A DNA stretch of 64,000 bases from a virus, in the IMG/VR virus record IMGVR_UViG_3300032271_000867, positions 24,413 to 88,412 of that record; one strand, 5' to 3'. Made by a program: the position numbers and the translations under genes. The notes beneath the pieces are model-generated. The model had not been told where the DNA came from, searched no databases, and saw only the letters and a list, made by a program, of their open reading frames with translations. Shown here one piece after another: positions 44,135-51,775 of the stretch (its first letter is position 1; each line of letters starts with the position of its first letter).

Positions 44135-45775
44135 TTAATCTTTATCTACAGTTCTTCTTTGCGGTAGTTTAGTTCCATACGCTTCTGTTACAAGGGCATT
44201 CCTAATTGAAGCCTCACCCTGCAAAATCTCTTCTGCTGATTGCGTATTTTCAGGAGACTTTTCATTTTCTGGAGTTTGAGGTCCTAGAACACCATCTCCA
44301 AGAACATCGCCATCACCCATCATCATTGGGTCCATTGGAGTAGCAACTCCACCTTCAGGACCAGGCATCATGCCAGTTAGATCCATAATTTCTTTTTGAA
44401 TCTGAGTTCTGATGAGAGTTAGAGCACCATCTGCTTCAGCATCTGCAATAAGCTCTGCACGAATTTCTTGTAGTTTCTCTTCTGGGAATTCCTCACCAAG
44501 AGCACGAAGAGCGCCTTCTTTAGATTCAAGACCCAAAGACATTTTAGTCTGTAACTCATTAAGCAAGATAAGTTTATCTAGAGGAAGTGGGTTAGGAAAT
44601 TGTGCATAAGTTACATAGGTAAGAGGATCATTAGGATCAAGTTGAGCTACTTGACCTTCTTTAATAGGCCCATCTGTTTCTGGATTGTAACTAAAAGTTT
44701 CTGGTTCTTTTACAGCTAGGTTCAAAAGAATAAGCTGGTTAATTTCCTCTAGACCTCTGCCATACTGAGAAACTTTTTGTGACCAGCGATTCATAAGAGG
44801 CTGATATTGAATAGAAAGAGCAACACCAGAAGTGTTAGAAATTGGTTGAATTTGGCCAAGAGCAGCTTCTGGAATATTCATAAGTTCATGCATTGATGTT
44901 TTCAACATTTGCATATATTCCATAGCACCTGAAAGTCCGGCAGATCCACCTTCTAAGTTAAATACTTGTGCATCTTTAGGAAGGCCTCCCCAAACTTTCT
45001 TAGCGCCTTTTTCCATACCTTCAAGTTTTGCTCCAACAACAACAGTTACAGGAGCTGCGTGATAATTAACAATATCTGCAATGTCAGTTGCAATTTCGTT
45101 GTAAGAACGATTTATGGTAATAATGTCGTGAGCGTCTGAAAGACCCCAAGGCGAACCAGATACAGGAATGTTAGGGATGTGGACAACTGGAATTTGTCCC
45201 AAAGGGTTTGGTCTGCTGTCGATAAGTTCGTCATTTACATACTCCTCAATAATGTCGTCAGTAAGAATCTCAGTATAGGTATAGACCTGACGGGTACCTT
45301 CTAAGCTAGTACCCCAAAAACGATATTTTTGCTTAAAACGAAGAAGACGGCTACGATCGTGAGGGTGAAACTCTGGAAAACAAAACGCAGGGTTTAAAGG
45401 AAGAACACGAACACGGCCTGGGTGAAAACGTCCGATGCTATCTTCCCAAGCTTCTTCATAAGCAATTTTAACAAAACAATCCCCTGTAATACCGCCAGTT
45501 TGTGCCATTTCAAGTAGAACACGCTGTTTGTTATTGTCAATTTCCCAAACTCGTTCTAGACGATCTGGAACAATAGCTTCAGTAGCTTTAGGAGAACGGA
45601 AGTGGATACCTTTACCAAAAGTAAACCTAGCAAGATAGTCTAGGAATGCACGGTAGTAGTTAAGCGAAATTTGCATTTCGCCTTGTTCTCTACGGTAGCC
45701 CCAATGGTGTCCCAAGTACATGGCCCAGTTGAGTGAGTAACGATTTAGGCGAGGACCATGGACCTCACTATTCAA
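44135..45775 (-). CDS. Portal protein (main open frame)
   Basis: 546 aa open frame for the dodecameric portal. The order RLNRYSLNWAMYLGHHWGYR, RAFLDYLARFTFGKGIHFRS, then GDCFVKIAYEEAW, IPNIPVSGSPWGLSDAHDII and MNIPEAALGQIQPISNTSGV identifies it. The first possible codon is TTG at 45775, only three bases behind GAGG; the next ATG is at WAMYLGHHW, residue 19. The preceding 36-codon frame at 45768-45878 starts with a strong ribosome site and reads as the natural portal N-terminus in the -1 frame. So the true product is probably joined to it, by a +1 shift or by a base missing or added in the sequence. Confidence 0.9.
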   Translation of the reverse strand: MNSEVHGPRLNRYSLNWAMYLGHHWGYRREQGEMQISLNYYRAFLDYLARFTFGKGIHFRSPKATEAIVPDRLERVWEIDNNKQRVLLEMAQTGGITGDCFVKIAYEEAWEDSIGRFHPGRVRVLPLNPAFCFPEFHPHDRSRLLRFKQKYRFWGTSLEGTRQVYTYTEILTDDIIEEYVNDELIDSRPNPLGQIPVVHIPNIPVSGSPWGLSDAHDIITINRSYNEIATDIADIVNYHAAPVTVVVGAKLEGMEKGAKKVWGGLPKDAQVFNLEGGSAGLSGAMEYMQMLKTSMHELMNIPEAALGQIQPISNTSGVALSIQYQPLMNRWSQKVSQYGRGLEEINQLILLNLAVKEPETFSYNPETDGPIKEGQVAQLDPNDPLTYVTYAQFPNPLPLDKLILLNELQTKMSLGLESKEGALRALGEEFPEEKLQEIRAELIADAEADGALTLIRTQIQKEIMDLTGMMPGPEGGVATPMDPMMMGDGDVLGDGVLGPQTPENEKSPENTQSAEEILQGEASIRNALVTEAYGTKLPQRRTVDKD

Positions 45776-45878
45776 ATTCCTCGTCTGCTAATTCAACTAA
45801 TCCAAGTGGAGAAATGGAAATAGTTAAGTCAGAAGACGCCGCACGATAAGATGGCGGTGAAAAATCAAGGAATGACAT
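45768..45878 (-). CDS. 36-codon frame, probable portal N-terminus
   Basis: ATG at 45878 with AAGGAGG nine bases upstream gives MSFLDFSPPSYRAASSDLTI followed by SISPLGLVELADEEFE and TAG. The portal frame opens inside its last codons (TTG at 45775) in the +1 frame. Joined at GAATTTGAATAG by skipping one base, the fusion would read EEFNSEVHGP. It overlaps the upstream HNH stop by 14 nt. Either a separate leader peptide, a programmed +1 frameshift, or an indel. Confidence 0.55.
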   Translation of the reverse strand: MSFLDFSPPSYRAASSDLTISISPLGLVELADEEFE

Positions 45879-46197
45879 CAGGCATCACCTCCTTAGAATT
45901 CTGGAGGTTTCGTACCTCATTGGCAATACGCTTTTTGATTTCATCTGTAAAAGGAAAAATTGCATTTTTACGGATGTTACAAGGAGAACAAGCTGGGCGT
46001 AAATTATCCACAGTATGTGCTCCTCCTTTTGAAAGTGGTTGAACATGGTCCCAATGAATATCTGTCAAAGGTTGTTTACAAATCCAACATAGATTGTTAA
46101 ATTCTTCTAAAATACTTTCATATTCTTTATCAGAAATCTTAGTAAACTTAGTATTAGCTTTTTGTGCTCTACGTTCACGTTCTTTTCTAGCTACTAC
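45865..46197 (-). CDS. HNH endonuclease without canonical start codon
   Basis: 110 open codons. The sequence NNLCWICKQPLTDIHWDHVQ, then PLSKGGAHTVDNLRPACSPC and NIRK is a full HNH core: C-x2-C, DH of the catalytic strand, N, C-x2-C. From the TAA at 46198-46200 to the first Cys there is no ATG, GTG or TTG in frame; the first is a TTG in the middle of the domain. The frame is the same as that of the upstream 96-aa gene, so readthrough of TAA would produce a fusion. Otherwise initiation is on a non-standard codon, or the gene has lost its start. HNH genes by the portal/terminase often assist packaging cleavage. Confidence 0.6.
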   Translation of the reverse strand, partial: VVARKERERRAQKANTKFTKISDKEYESILEEFNNLCWICKQPLTDIHWDHVQPLSKGGAHTVDNLRPACSPCNIRKNAIFPFTDEIKKRIANEVRNLQNSKEVMPDVIP

Positions 46198-46488
46198 TTA
46201 ATCATCTTTTTTGTCGTGCTTAGAATCTTTTTTGTGAAGTTTCTTTTTTAACTCAGCTTTTTTAGCTTTTAATTCTTGAATTCGTTCTTCACGTTTTGAG
46301 CTAAATTGACGACTCATAATTTTCTTGCGTCTAGTTTCTTCTGAAGTATCTTCAAATTTTCCACCATTTTTAATATATTGCTGGTGGACCCAGTGAGATG
46401 CCCCCGGATTAGGATAGTTAGTATACTTAGCTTTAGCTTGGGTAATAATCATTGCCCAAAGCCTTGTGTTTGTAGGTACCTGTGCCAT
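46198..46488 (-). CDS. Conserved head-region protein
   Basis: 96 aa. MAQVPTNTRLWAMIITQAKA, then KYTNYPNPGASHWVHQQYIK NGG and a Lys-rich C-terminal coiled coil. The N-terminal half is a pattern I associate with small proteins near portal genes of actinobacterial phages. Its stop TAA is directly followed, in frame, by the HNH open frame. Confidence 0.6.
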   Translation of the reverse strand: MAQVPTNTRLWAMIITQAKAKYTNYPNPGASHWVHQQYIKNGGKFEDTSEETRRKKIMSRQFSSKREERIQELKAKKAELKKKLHKKDSKHDKKDD

Positions 46489-46509
46489 AACTGTCCTTAA
46501 CGATTAATA

Positions 46510-46534
46510 TACCCCCTGCTATTAACAGGGGGTA
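46510..46534 (-). terminator. Hairpin behind 131-aa gene
   Basis: TACCCCCTG (46510-46518) and CAGGGGGTA (46526-46534) form a perfect 9-bp stem with a 7-nt loop. Minus-strand RNA continues UAUUAAUCGUUAAGG, which is not a full U-tract. It lies between two head genes. A partial terminator or RNA end stabiliser. Confidence 0.55.
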
Positions 46535-46545
46535 ATAAGCAATTA

Positions 46546-46941
46546 TTAGTCGTTTACAACCGTTGGATTCATGCGCATGGTACGGCCACCAGAAACAAAC
46601 TTCTCTTCAATTTTCTGTTCTGCATAGTCAGTAAATGAACCATGTGCAAATTCTCCAAGGAAAGTTGGTGCTTCGATCCATGCAGCTGAACCTACGTGTG
46701 CTCGCTCTGAAAGAGTCTCAGCAGCTGGCTTCTGCCATACTGGTGCATTACGGTTTGGACGACCTGGTGCGGCTGCAAAGCCGTTCATAATACCAGTCTG
46801 AAAATCAGTAGGTACGTCAGTGTCGGTTGCGATGCCTTCTTCAAAACGAAGTGGGCCCCGGCGCTCTGGATTGCCGGTTAGTTTACGCTCATAAATCTGT
46901 GGTGAACGCTCAGGGAACTGAGGTGCTGGACCAATGCCCAT
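46546..46941 (-). CDS. Conserved small head-region protein
   Basis: 131 aa, Pro/Arg-rich and low in secondary structure: MGIGPAPQFPERSPQIYERK, GRPNRNAPVWQKPAAETLSE, WIEAPTFLGEFAHGSFTDYA, and an Arg/Met end. GC content is higher than around it, suggesting strong expression. Position between terminase and portal suggests a head decoration or minor protein. Not recognised with certainty. Confidence 0.5.
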   Translation of the reverse strand: MGIGPAPQFPERSPQIYERKLTGNPERRGPLRFEEGIATDTDVPTDFQTGIMNGFAAAPGRPNRNAPVWQKPAAETLSERAHVGSAAWIEAPTFLGEFAHGSFTDYAEQKIEEKFVSGGRTMRMNPTVVND

Positions 46942-47038
46942 GTTGACTCCTTAAAGGTAGATAGGGAAAACTGCAGTATTTCCAATTATCAGTTTCTCTA
47001 ATTTTTGTGTATTTATCTTAGTTAACTCAAATTTTATT

Positions 47039-48640
47039 TTAAAAAAACGGATTAGCAGAAACTTGAACTGTAGGCATTACAAGTTCTTGAGTTAATGAAC
47101 AAGCAATAGCTAGTGAATCTACAAAGTCATCGTGAGCGTAGTTTTCATCAGGAGCTGCTACTGTAAAGTTTGGTCCTTTATATTGTACTTCAGCATCTGT
47201 CATTTGTTGATAGAAACGTTTCCATATTCTTAATCTTTTTGTTTTAGCATGGCCTGGAAAACCAATGGCTTGACGCTGAATAAGTGCCTGTAAATGTTTA
47301 AACCTTTTTGATTGCTCTGATTGACTTGACGTTAGCGGAATAACTTCAGATCTTGGAAGCAAGATTTTAAGACGTTGTGCAACAGCATCACCTACACCAT
47401 TAGCATCTACGCCTACTGCCAATACATCATAATTAGCTAAAAATGATTGAATTTTAAAGTATTGTTCTTCCCAGTCATCGCCTTGAATTTCAAGCCAATT
47501 TAACACACGATGATCAAAATACCCAAATTCATCTGGTCTATCCCAGTCAACCCAAACAACTGTAACAACAGTAGAGTCCATTTTACGAGCAGGGTCAATT
47601 CCAACTACCACTGGAGTTTTGTGCCACATAGGCTGAATTGGTTGAGAAGTATCGCACAAAGCATCTAATGCAGATGAAGTAACAAACATACCCCGTTCAA
47701 GCAACCATTTACAGTTGTAAGACATTTGAAACTCATCTGAGTCTTCACCAATACGAAGCATTTCTTTTTTTATAAACTTTAGATAATTTTCGTTATATTT
47801 AGCGACATCCCTCCAGTCCCATTGAAAATGATTTTGTTTACCATTACGGCCAGTTTGACGTCGTTTATTAAGTTGAATAGCTCTATAAAAGTTATTTTTA
47901 CTAGTAGTAGGAGTTCCCGTTTTAACCATAGTACCTGCATAGTATGCAAGCATAGGGCTAATAGATTTTGAAACTACAAAATCATCAGCTTCTTGACATT
48001 CATCAATGACAATAAGATGAAATGATTTAGACTCAATTTTTGCTCTTGGGTTTGCAGTCATCATGGTAATTGATGACCCTAACTTTTTTAGTCTAATTTG
48101 ACGAGTAACGCCACCTACACGAGCAGCAGAGTCATCAATTTCTGGATCTGCAAATACACTATTAGCATGTTCTGAGGTAAGTCGGGTTACTACACGACTA
48201 AATAATGTTTCAGCCTGACTTTCAGTAGGAGCAAATAACCCTACCCAAATACCATTTTTAAATTTACTAAGAAGATCCGGATAAATATCAGAAAGAAGAG
48301 GAAGAAGGATCATTAAAGTAGCAACAGTATCCGCCACAGTTTCCGATTTTCCTGACTGACGAGAAGCTAATGCAGTAACTTCTTCGCCATCATTAATCAA
48401 CACAGATTCAATGATTCTTCTTGCAAGTGGCTTTTGATAAGGATGCAAATCATGCCCAACAAGTACTACAAGAAACTGCATAATTTTGTCTATTAATTTG
48501 ACAACAAATTCTTTGCTTAATTCATCGAGCTCATCATCGGCATCATCTTCAAAAAACTCATCTTGTTTAAAATTTTCTGGATTAATTTCCTCAAATTTAT
48601 CATCACCAATGTAAATTTCTTCTGCGGAATTAAAATCCAT
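47039..48640 (-). CDS. terL: Terminase large subunit
   Basis: 533 aa ATPase-nuclease that packages DNA. N-terminal acidic extension about 40 residues; Walker A ASRQSGKSE (92-100), Walker B LIVIDECQE (D213-E214), coupling motif in KTGTPT. Nuclease domain Asp residues: VGIDPARK (D349), VGVDANGVGD (D412), and AHDDFVDSL (D504/D505/D508). Complete length for the family. ATG overlaps the upstream small gene by 11 nt. No clear small subunit is seen, though the two small genes upstream are candidates. Confidence 0.95.
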   Translation of the reverse strand: MDFNSAEEIYIGDDKFEEINPENFKQDEFFEDDADDELDELSKEFVVKLIDKIMQFLVVLVGHDLHPYQKPLARRIIESVLINDGEEVTALASRQSGKSETVADTVATLMILLPLLSDIYPDLLSKFKNGIWVGLFAPTESQAETLFSRVVTRLTSEHANSVFADPEIDDSAARVGGVTRQIRLKKLGSSITMMTANPRAKIESKSFHLIVIDECQEADDFVVSKSISPMLAYYAGTMVKTGTPTTSKNNFYRAIQLNKRRQTGRNGKQNHFQWDWRDVAKYNENYLKFIKKEMLRIGEDSDEFQMSYNCKWLLERGMFVTSSALDALCDTSQPIQPMWHKTPVVVGIDPARKMDSTVVTVVWVDWDRPDEFGYFDHRVLNWLEIQGDDWEEQYFKIQSFLANYDVLAVGVDANGVGDAVAQRLKILLPRSEVIPLTSSQSEQSKRFKHLQALIQRQAIGFPGHAKTKRLRIWKRFYQQMTDAEVQYKGPNFTVAAPDENYAHDDFVDSLAIACSLTQELVMPTVQVSANPFF

Positions 48641-48860
48641 TTGCTGACCTTTTTTTAAGTTCTTTAACTATTGCCAATAATGCTTCAGCACCCATTTCTG
48701 CTTCCTCTAAAGCGTAATCATCTTTACGATTAGTTACATTTTTACCAATAGTAAATAATGCATTTTCTGCCCAAACAACCAGTTCATGCGTCCCAATCCC
48801 AGAGATCCGTTTCTCCAGTTTCGTAAGCTGGTGGGATCCAGCCTTCTTGAAAATCTTCAT
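48630..48860 (-). CDS. Small helical protein upstream of terminase
   Basis: 76 aa. Centre THELVVWAENALFTIGKNVT and EEAEMGAEALLAIVKELKKR, a pattern I associate with conserved small proteins of actinobacterial phages next to terL. It overlaps the previous gene by 77 nt in another frame, long for this genome; the ATG at 48860 has only a poor ribosome site (AAAAG). It might be a terminase small subunit by position, without direct evidence. Confidence 0.5.
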   Translation of the reverse strand: MKIFKKAGSHQLTKLEKRISGIGTHELVVWAENALFTIGKNVTNRKDDYALEEAEMGAEALLAIVKELKKRSANGF

Positions 48861-49104
48861 CTTTTAGTATCCGTCCTTGTGTCGCATTATTAAGTGCCGA
48901 TTCTTCACTATTTTGTTTACCAGTCCATTTTCCTAAAACTAATGCTCTATAAAAAGGAAGTTTTAAAATATAAGGAGTAGCAGTTCTAAATGGCTCTTCA
49001 ATTTCTTGAGTCCATCCTTTTACTACAATTTTATTTTCCCAATTAACCGGGAACTTGATAAATTGAAAAAATCTTTTTGATCCGATGTTGTATACCTTGG
49101 GCAT
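48784..49104 (-). CDS. Unknown protein upstream of terminase
   Basis: 106 aa: YNIGSKRFFQFIKFPVNWEN, KGWTQEIEEPFRTATPYILK, LPFYRALVLGKWTGKQNSEE and an acidic/Trp end DLWDWDA. Not recognised. Located between the KTSC protein and the terminase cluster with near-zero spacing, so co-expressed with the packaging genes. Confidence 0.5.
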   Translation of the reverse strand: MPKVYNIGSKRFFQFIKFPVNWENKIVVKGWTQEIEEPFRTATPYILKLPFYRALVLGKWTGKQNSEESALNNATQGRILKDEDFQEGWIPPAYETGETDLWDWDA

Positions 49105-49106
49105 TA

Positions 49107-50000
49107 TTACTTTCTTTTTGCTTTTTTATTTGCCGTAACTGGAGCTTGGTTTCCGTTTCGTTTAGCAGCTCTTGCTGCTTTTTTAGCAGCTGCTGCTTTT
49201 GCCGCATTTTTAGCGGCAACTCTTTCAGCTCGTTCTGTAATTGTTAATCGTCTTTCAAGACTAGGTTGACGTCTACTTTCCCACATTTCATTTTGTGAGA
49301 CACCTTTAGCTCTAATTTGATTAGTACGAGCAATTTTATACCTAAGAAGCTGCGCATTTGCATCAATATATGAAATGTCTGCATAGCCACGAGGTTTTGA
49401 ATCTAAATATTGACGAATAAAAACGCCCTTAGATTTTGCAAATTTAAATTGCAACCATAGATCTCTACTTACTTCATAGTAATTATAGTAAGTACCATCT
49501 CTAAAAATTACTGTAATAATTCCTAATCTTTGACCTTTATCTCTTTTATAGCCAGCAGCTACAGTTCTAGGTCTTTTAGGATTAGTAGTTTGAGTAGGAA
49601 GAACTGTAATAGGTGCAGGAGTTTCATCATGATTTCTAGGATCATCAGCAAGATTAGGGTAGTAAATTGGATTGTAAAGTGCTTCAGCAGATTGTGTAAA
49701 TCCAAACTGTGTCATTAAAGCTTCATCACCAGTAAACAAAGCTTTAGATTCTATACCTGCACCCGATTTAGCAAAATCTCCACGAGATGAAGCTACAGGC
49801 AAAGCTTCAAGAGAACTTTGATTTGGGTTATTTAGTACCGCACCTTGTTCTTGCCAAGTAGCATATTGCAAAGCTAAAGCAGCTTCATCTTGAATTCCAT
49901 AAAATCCTAATCTAGGATCCATACGTTGAAGAGCTTGAAGCTTTACCTCTTCTGGCGATAAACTACTAGGATTCCATGGCTGAAAGGTTCTTCGTGCCAT
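49107..50000 (-). CDS. KTSC-domain protein with Ala/Lys-rich C-terminus
   Basis: 297 aa. N-terminal 120 residues have WNPSSLSPEEVKLQALQRMD and QDEAALALQYATWQEQGAVL. The central GIITVIFRDGTYYNYYEVSR, then LWLQFKFAKSKGVFIRQYLD matches the KTSC-type small domain, thought to bind nucleic acid or RNA-binding partners. The C-terminal 50 residues are an Ala/Lys-rich, histone-like helix (NAAKAAAAKKAARAAKR). ATG follows AGGAGG. I infer a virion- or DNA-associated protein. Confidence 0.6.
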   Translation of the reverse strand: MARRTFQPWNPSSLSPEEVKLQALQRMDPRLGFYGIQDEAALALQYATWQEQGAVLNNPNQSSLEALPVASSRGDFAKSGAGIESKALFTGDEALMTQFGFTQSAEALYNPIYYPNLADDPRNHDETPAPITVLPTQTTNPKRPRTVAAGYKRDKGQRLGIITVIFRDGTYYNYYEVSRDLWLQFKFAKSKGVFIRQYLDSKPRGYADISYIDANAQLLRYKIARTNQIRAKGVSQNEMWESRRQPSLERRLTITERAERVAAKNAAKAAAAKKAARAAKRNGNQAPVTANKKAKRK

Positions 50001-50016
50001 TAAAACCTCCTAATAA

Positions 50017-50062
50017 ATAAATAAACCGTGCTACCAGTTTATCGGCAGCACGGTTTATTTAT
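50017..50062 (-). terminator. Long-stem intrinsic terminator
   Basis: Perfect 16-bp arms 50017-50032 and 50047-50062 with a 14-nt loop. On the minus strand the stem ends in UUUAUUUAUUUAUUAGG, giving a U-rich tail. Lies 12 nt behind the 272-aa structural gene and just before the ribosome site of the KTSC gene. Good terminator for leftward transcripts. Confidence 0.8.
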
Positions 50063-50074
50063 AGGGTTAAAATA

Positions 50075-50893
50075 TTAAGCAAACTTGGTAATAGTAATGT
50101 CAGCTGAACCAGTAATGGAGTTAGCTGCAGGAGCTACGCTCTGTGAGAACACAGTTCCTGATACACCTACAACTGAACCAGTCAAAGTTGACTGTGAAAC
50201 AGCGGTAGAGTTTAGCGAAGTAATTGAGAAGCTGTTAGTAGCGTTAGCAGTAACAACCCAAGTACCATTAAACTCGGTGTTTGGTGAAACGAGCGCTGAA
50301 ACAGTCACTTTGGTACCTACTGGGTACTGAGCACCTGCACCAGTAGCAGTCAAAACTGCAGTGGTTGAACCAGCAGTGCGAGCAATAGCAGTCACTGTGA
50401 TAGCGGTGTTAGTCTGGCTAGTACCGTTTACCTTGATATTTGCGTTCTGATAGCCTGCATCACGAAGACCGTCCTGAGCTGCATAAGCATACAAGGTAGT
50501 GCTTACACCAGAAAGGGTGACAGTTGTATCAGTAGTAGCTGCGTTCAACCCTAAAACGTTAGGTACAACGATGTATGGGGTGTAGTTGTAGGCACTTCCT
50601 GTAAACTCACCTAAGTCATTTGGAGTGTATAGAGGGTAACCGTTCCATCCACCAAGAATGATGTCATGGTTGTCCTTACCTGGAACAAGTCGTTTGCTAC
50701 CACCAGTTACTGGATCAGTAGTGGTAGTTGAAGTAGCAGTGTCAGTAAGGGAAGTGCGAAGGTCGTTAGGTTGAGCTGCCATGTTTCCCCATACAAAATC
50801 AATCTGAACGTTACCGCCAGTGTCAAGTGCGTGACCGCTATTTGTAGTTTTAACTCCTAGACCACTAACAGTGGTTCCATTTCCTAGGCTCAT
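50075..50893 (-). CDS. Ser/Thr-rich virion surface protein with PASTA- and Ig-like parts
   Basis: 272 aa. The middle YIVVPNVLGLNAATTD then LYAYAAQDGLRDAGYQNANI resembles a PASTA domain (VPNVxG ... Lxx AGY), and the second half (TAVLTATGAGAQYPVG, FNGTWVVTANATNSFSITSL) is the same beta-module as in the tail fibres. Composition and GC suggest a well expressed structural protein, perhaps a capsid decoration. PASTA assignment is by motif only. Terminator behind it makes it a single-gene unit. Confidence 0.6.
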   Translation of the reverse strand: MSLGNGTTVSGLGVKTTNSGHALDTGGNVQIDFVWGNMAAQPNDLRTSLTDTATSTTTTDPVTGGSKRLVPGKDNHDIILGGWNGYPLYTPNDLGEFTGSAYNYTPYIVVPNVLGLNAATTDTTVTLSGVSTTLYAYAAQDGLRDAGYQNANIKVNGTSQTNTAITVTAIARTAGSTTAVLTATGAGAQYPVGTKVTVSALVSPNTEFNGTWVVTANATNSFSITSLNSTAVSQSTLTGSVVGVSGTVFSQSVAPAANSITGSADITITKFA

Positions 50894-50950
50894 AATTTTT
50901 TTTCTTTCTCTAGAGTTTTTTTTGTTACTTTCCCTCGTCAGGGAAATCTT

Positions 50951-51190
50951 TTAAATTATAAATTGCTCTTCACAAAGATGTTCATTTAATTCATCTTCAA
51001 ATAGAAATTCTTTACAATCTCTACATCTAAACATTTTCGTGTCTTGTTCTTCTACGTCTTGTTGAGCCGGAGAATGATCATATACAACTTTTGTTTGCAT
51101 ATATATTTCACGTGGAAATGGGCCTAATGCTGGACGATATCCATTTGGAACAGCATGAGCTTGAATAGCTTGTTTACGGATTAGTGTCAT
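50951..51190 (-). CDS. Small zinc-finger protein
   Basis: 79 aa. The C-terminal MFRCRDCKEFLFEDELNEHL CEE has C-x2-C ... H-x-C spacing, a single zinc finger. N-terminus: KQAIQAHAVPNGYRPALGPF. Overlaps the previous gene by 17 nt. Small zinc proteins of this size are frequent in actinobacterial phages; function unknown. Confidence 0.6.
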   Translation of the reverse strand: MTLIRKQAIQAHAVPNGYRPALGPFPREIYMQTKVVYDHSPAQQDVEEQDTKMFRCRDCKEFLFEDELNEHLCEEQFII

Positions 51191-51371
51191 TGGTAGTAGT
51201 TTTAGTTGATTTCTTGCTTACTGAAGTATCTTCTATAGGAGTAGTCTCAATAATAGTTACTTTGTTTACAAGACTTCTAGGTAAATGATACGCACAATAC
51301 TTAATTGAAAAATCATTGGTAATAGCGTAATCATAAAACGCATCGGCATTGCAGTTGGCACATGTTGGCAT
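51174..51371 (-). CDS. MPTCANC-type small zinc-binding protein
   Basis: 65 aa. Starts MPTCANCNADAFYDYAITND then FSIKYCAYHLPRSL, giving C-x2-C and C-x2-H ligands for one zinc, then a Thr/Lys-rich disordered tail. I recognise the pattern (MPxCxxCxAxAxYxY...YCxxHLP) from many actinobacterial phages. Its ribosome site lies in a hairpin (51379-51395). Confidence 0.65.
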   Translation of the reverse strand: MPTCANCNADAFYDYAITNDFSIKYCAYHLPRSLVNKVTIIETTPIEDTSVSKKSTKTTTNDTNP

Positions 51372-51378
51372 AGTTACT

Positions 51379-51395
51379 CCTTATCTTAAATAAGG
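51379..51395 (-). promoter_or_regulatory. Hairpin masking the ribosome site of the small zinc gene
   Basis: Minus-strand CCTTAT and ATAAGG form a 6-bp stem with a 5-nt loop; the second arm is part of the AAGGAG ribosome site just before ATG 51371. When folded, the site is hidden, so translation may depend on temperature, ribosome passage or a factor. Stem is short and weak; inference. Confidence 0.35.
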
Positions 51396-51430
51396 TTGCC
51401 AAACTTTTATAGTTTTGTCAGTATGAACCA

Positions 51431-51775
51431 TTATTCATCTGAAATGTTATTTGTTTGATTTTTAGCTTTTTTTAAAAGAGGATAAATTGAATTTACTCTA
51501 AATTTGGGGTCTATTAACTTTTCTCTCCTTTTTTGTTCTTGTAGATTTGCTTTTTCTGCAGTCGTAAATTTTTTACGAAGAACTTGCTCAGTTTCATCTG
51601 TCCGTTTATGCCATGCATTTAAAGCATTGCCATATTCGGGGTCTGAAAATAACCTAATAAATTTAGTAGTATGATTAGCATGTTTTTCTAGCAACTCATC
51701 AGACCATGTAGATGGGTCATTAGGGTCAGTGTCTTTAGTGACCCCTAATTTTTTAAGAAATTCAGGAAGTTCCAT
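51431..51775 (-). CDS. TDPNDPSTWS paralogue 3
   Basis: 114 aa, third of three adjacent related genes. Starts MELPEFLKKLGVTKDTDPND followed by PSTWSDELLEKHANHTTKFI, then FSDPEYGNALNAWH. The first 55 residues match the two upstream neighbours; the rest is charged helix (KFTTAEKANLQEQKRREKLI) and a short tail. Function unknown; see neighbours. Confidence 0.6.
   Translation of the reverse strand: MELPEFLKKLGVTKDTDPNDPSTWSDELLEKHANHTTKFIRLFSDPEYGNALNAWHKRTDETEQVLRKKFTTAEKANLQEQKRREKLIDPKFRVNSIYPLLKKAKNQTNNISDE

Noticed and set aside
46198-46200. Alternative genetic code with TAA read as sense
   Set aside because: TAA clearly ends most other genes, with downstream starts right behind it, so only local readthrough could be considered.
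50929-50946. TTTCCCT/AGGGAAA hairpin behind the 79-aa zinc gene
   Set aside because: Seven-bp stem, but the minus-strand continuation is A-rich (GTAACAAAAA); only the plus strand has a weak T stretch, where no gene exists.
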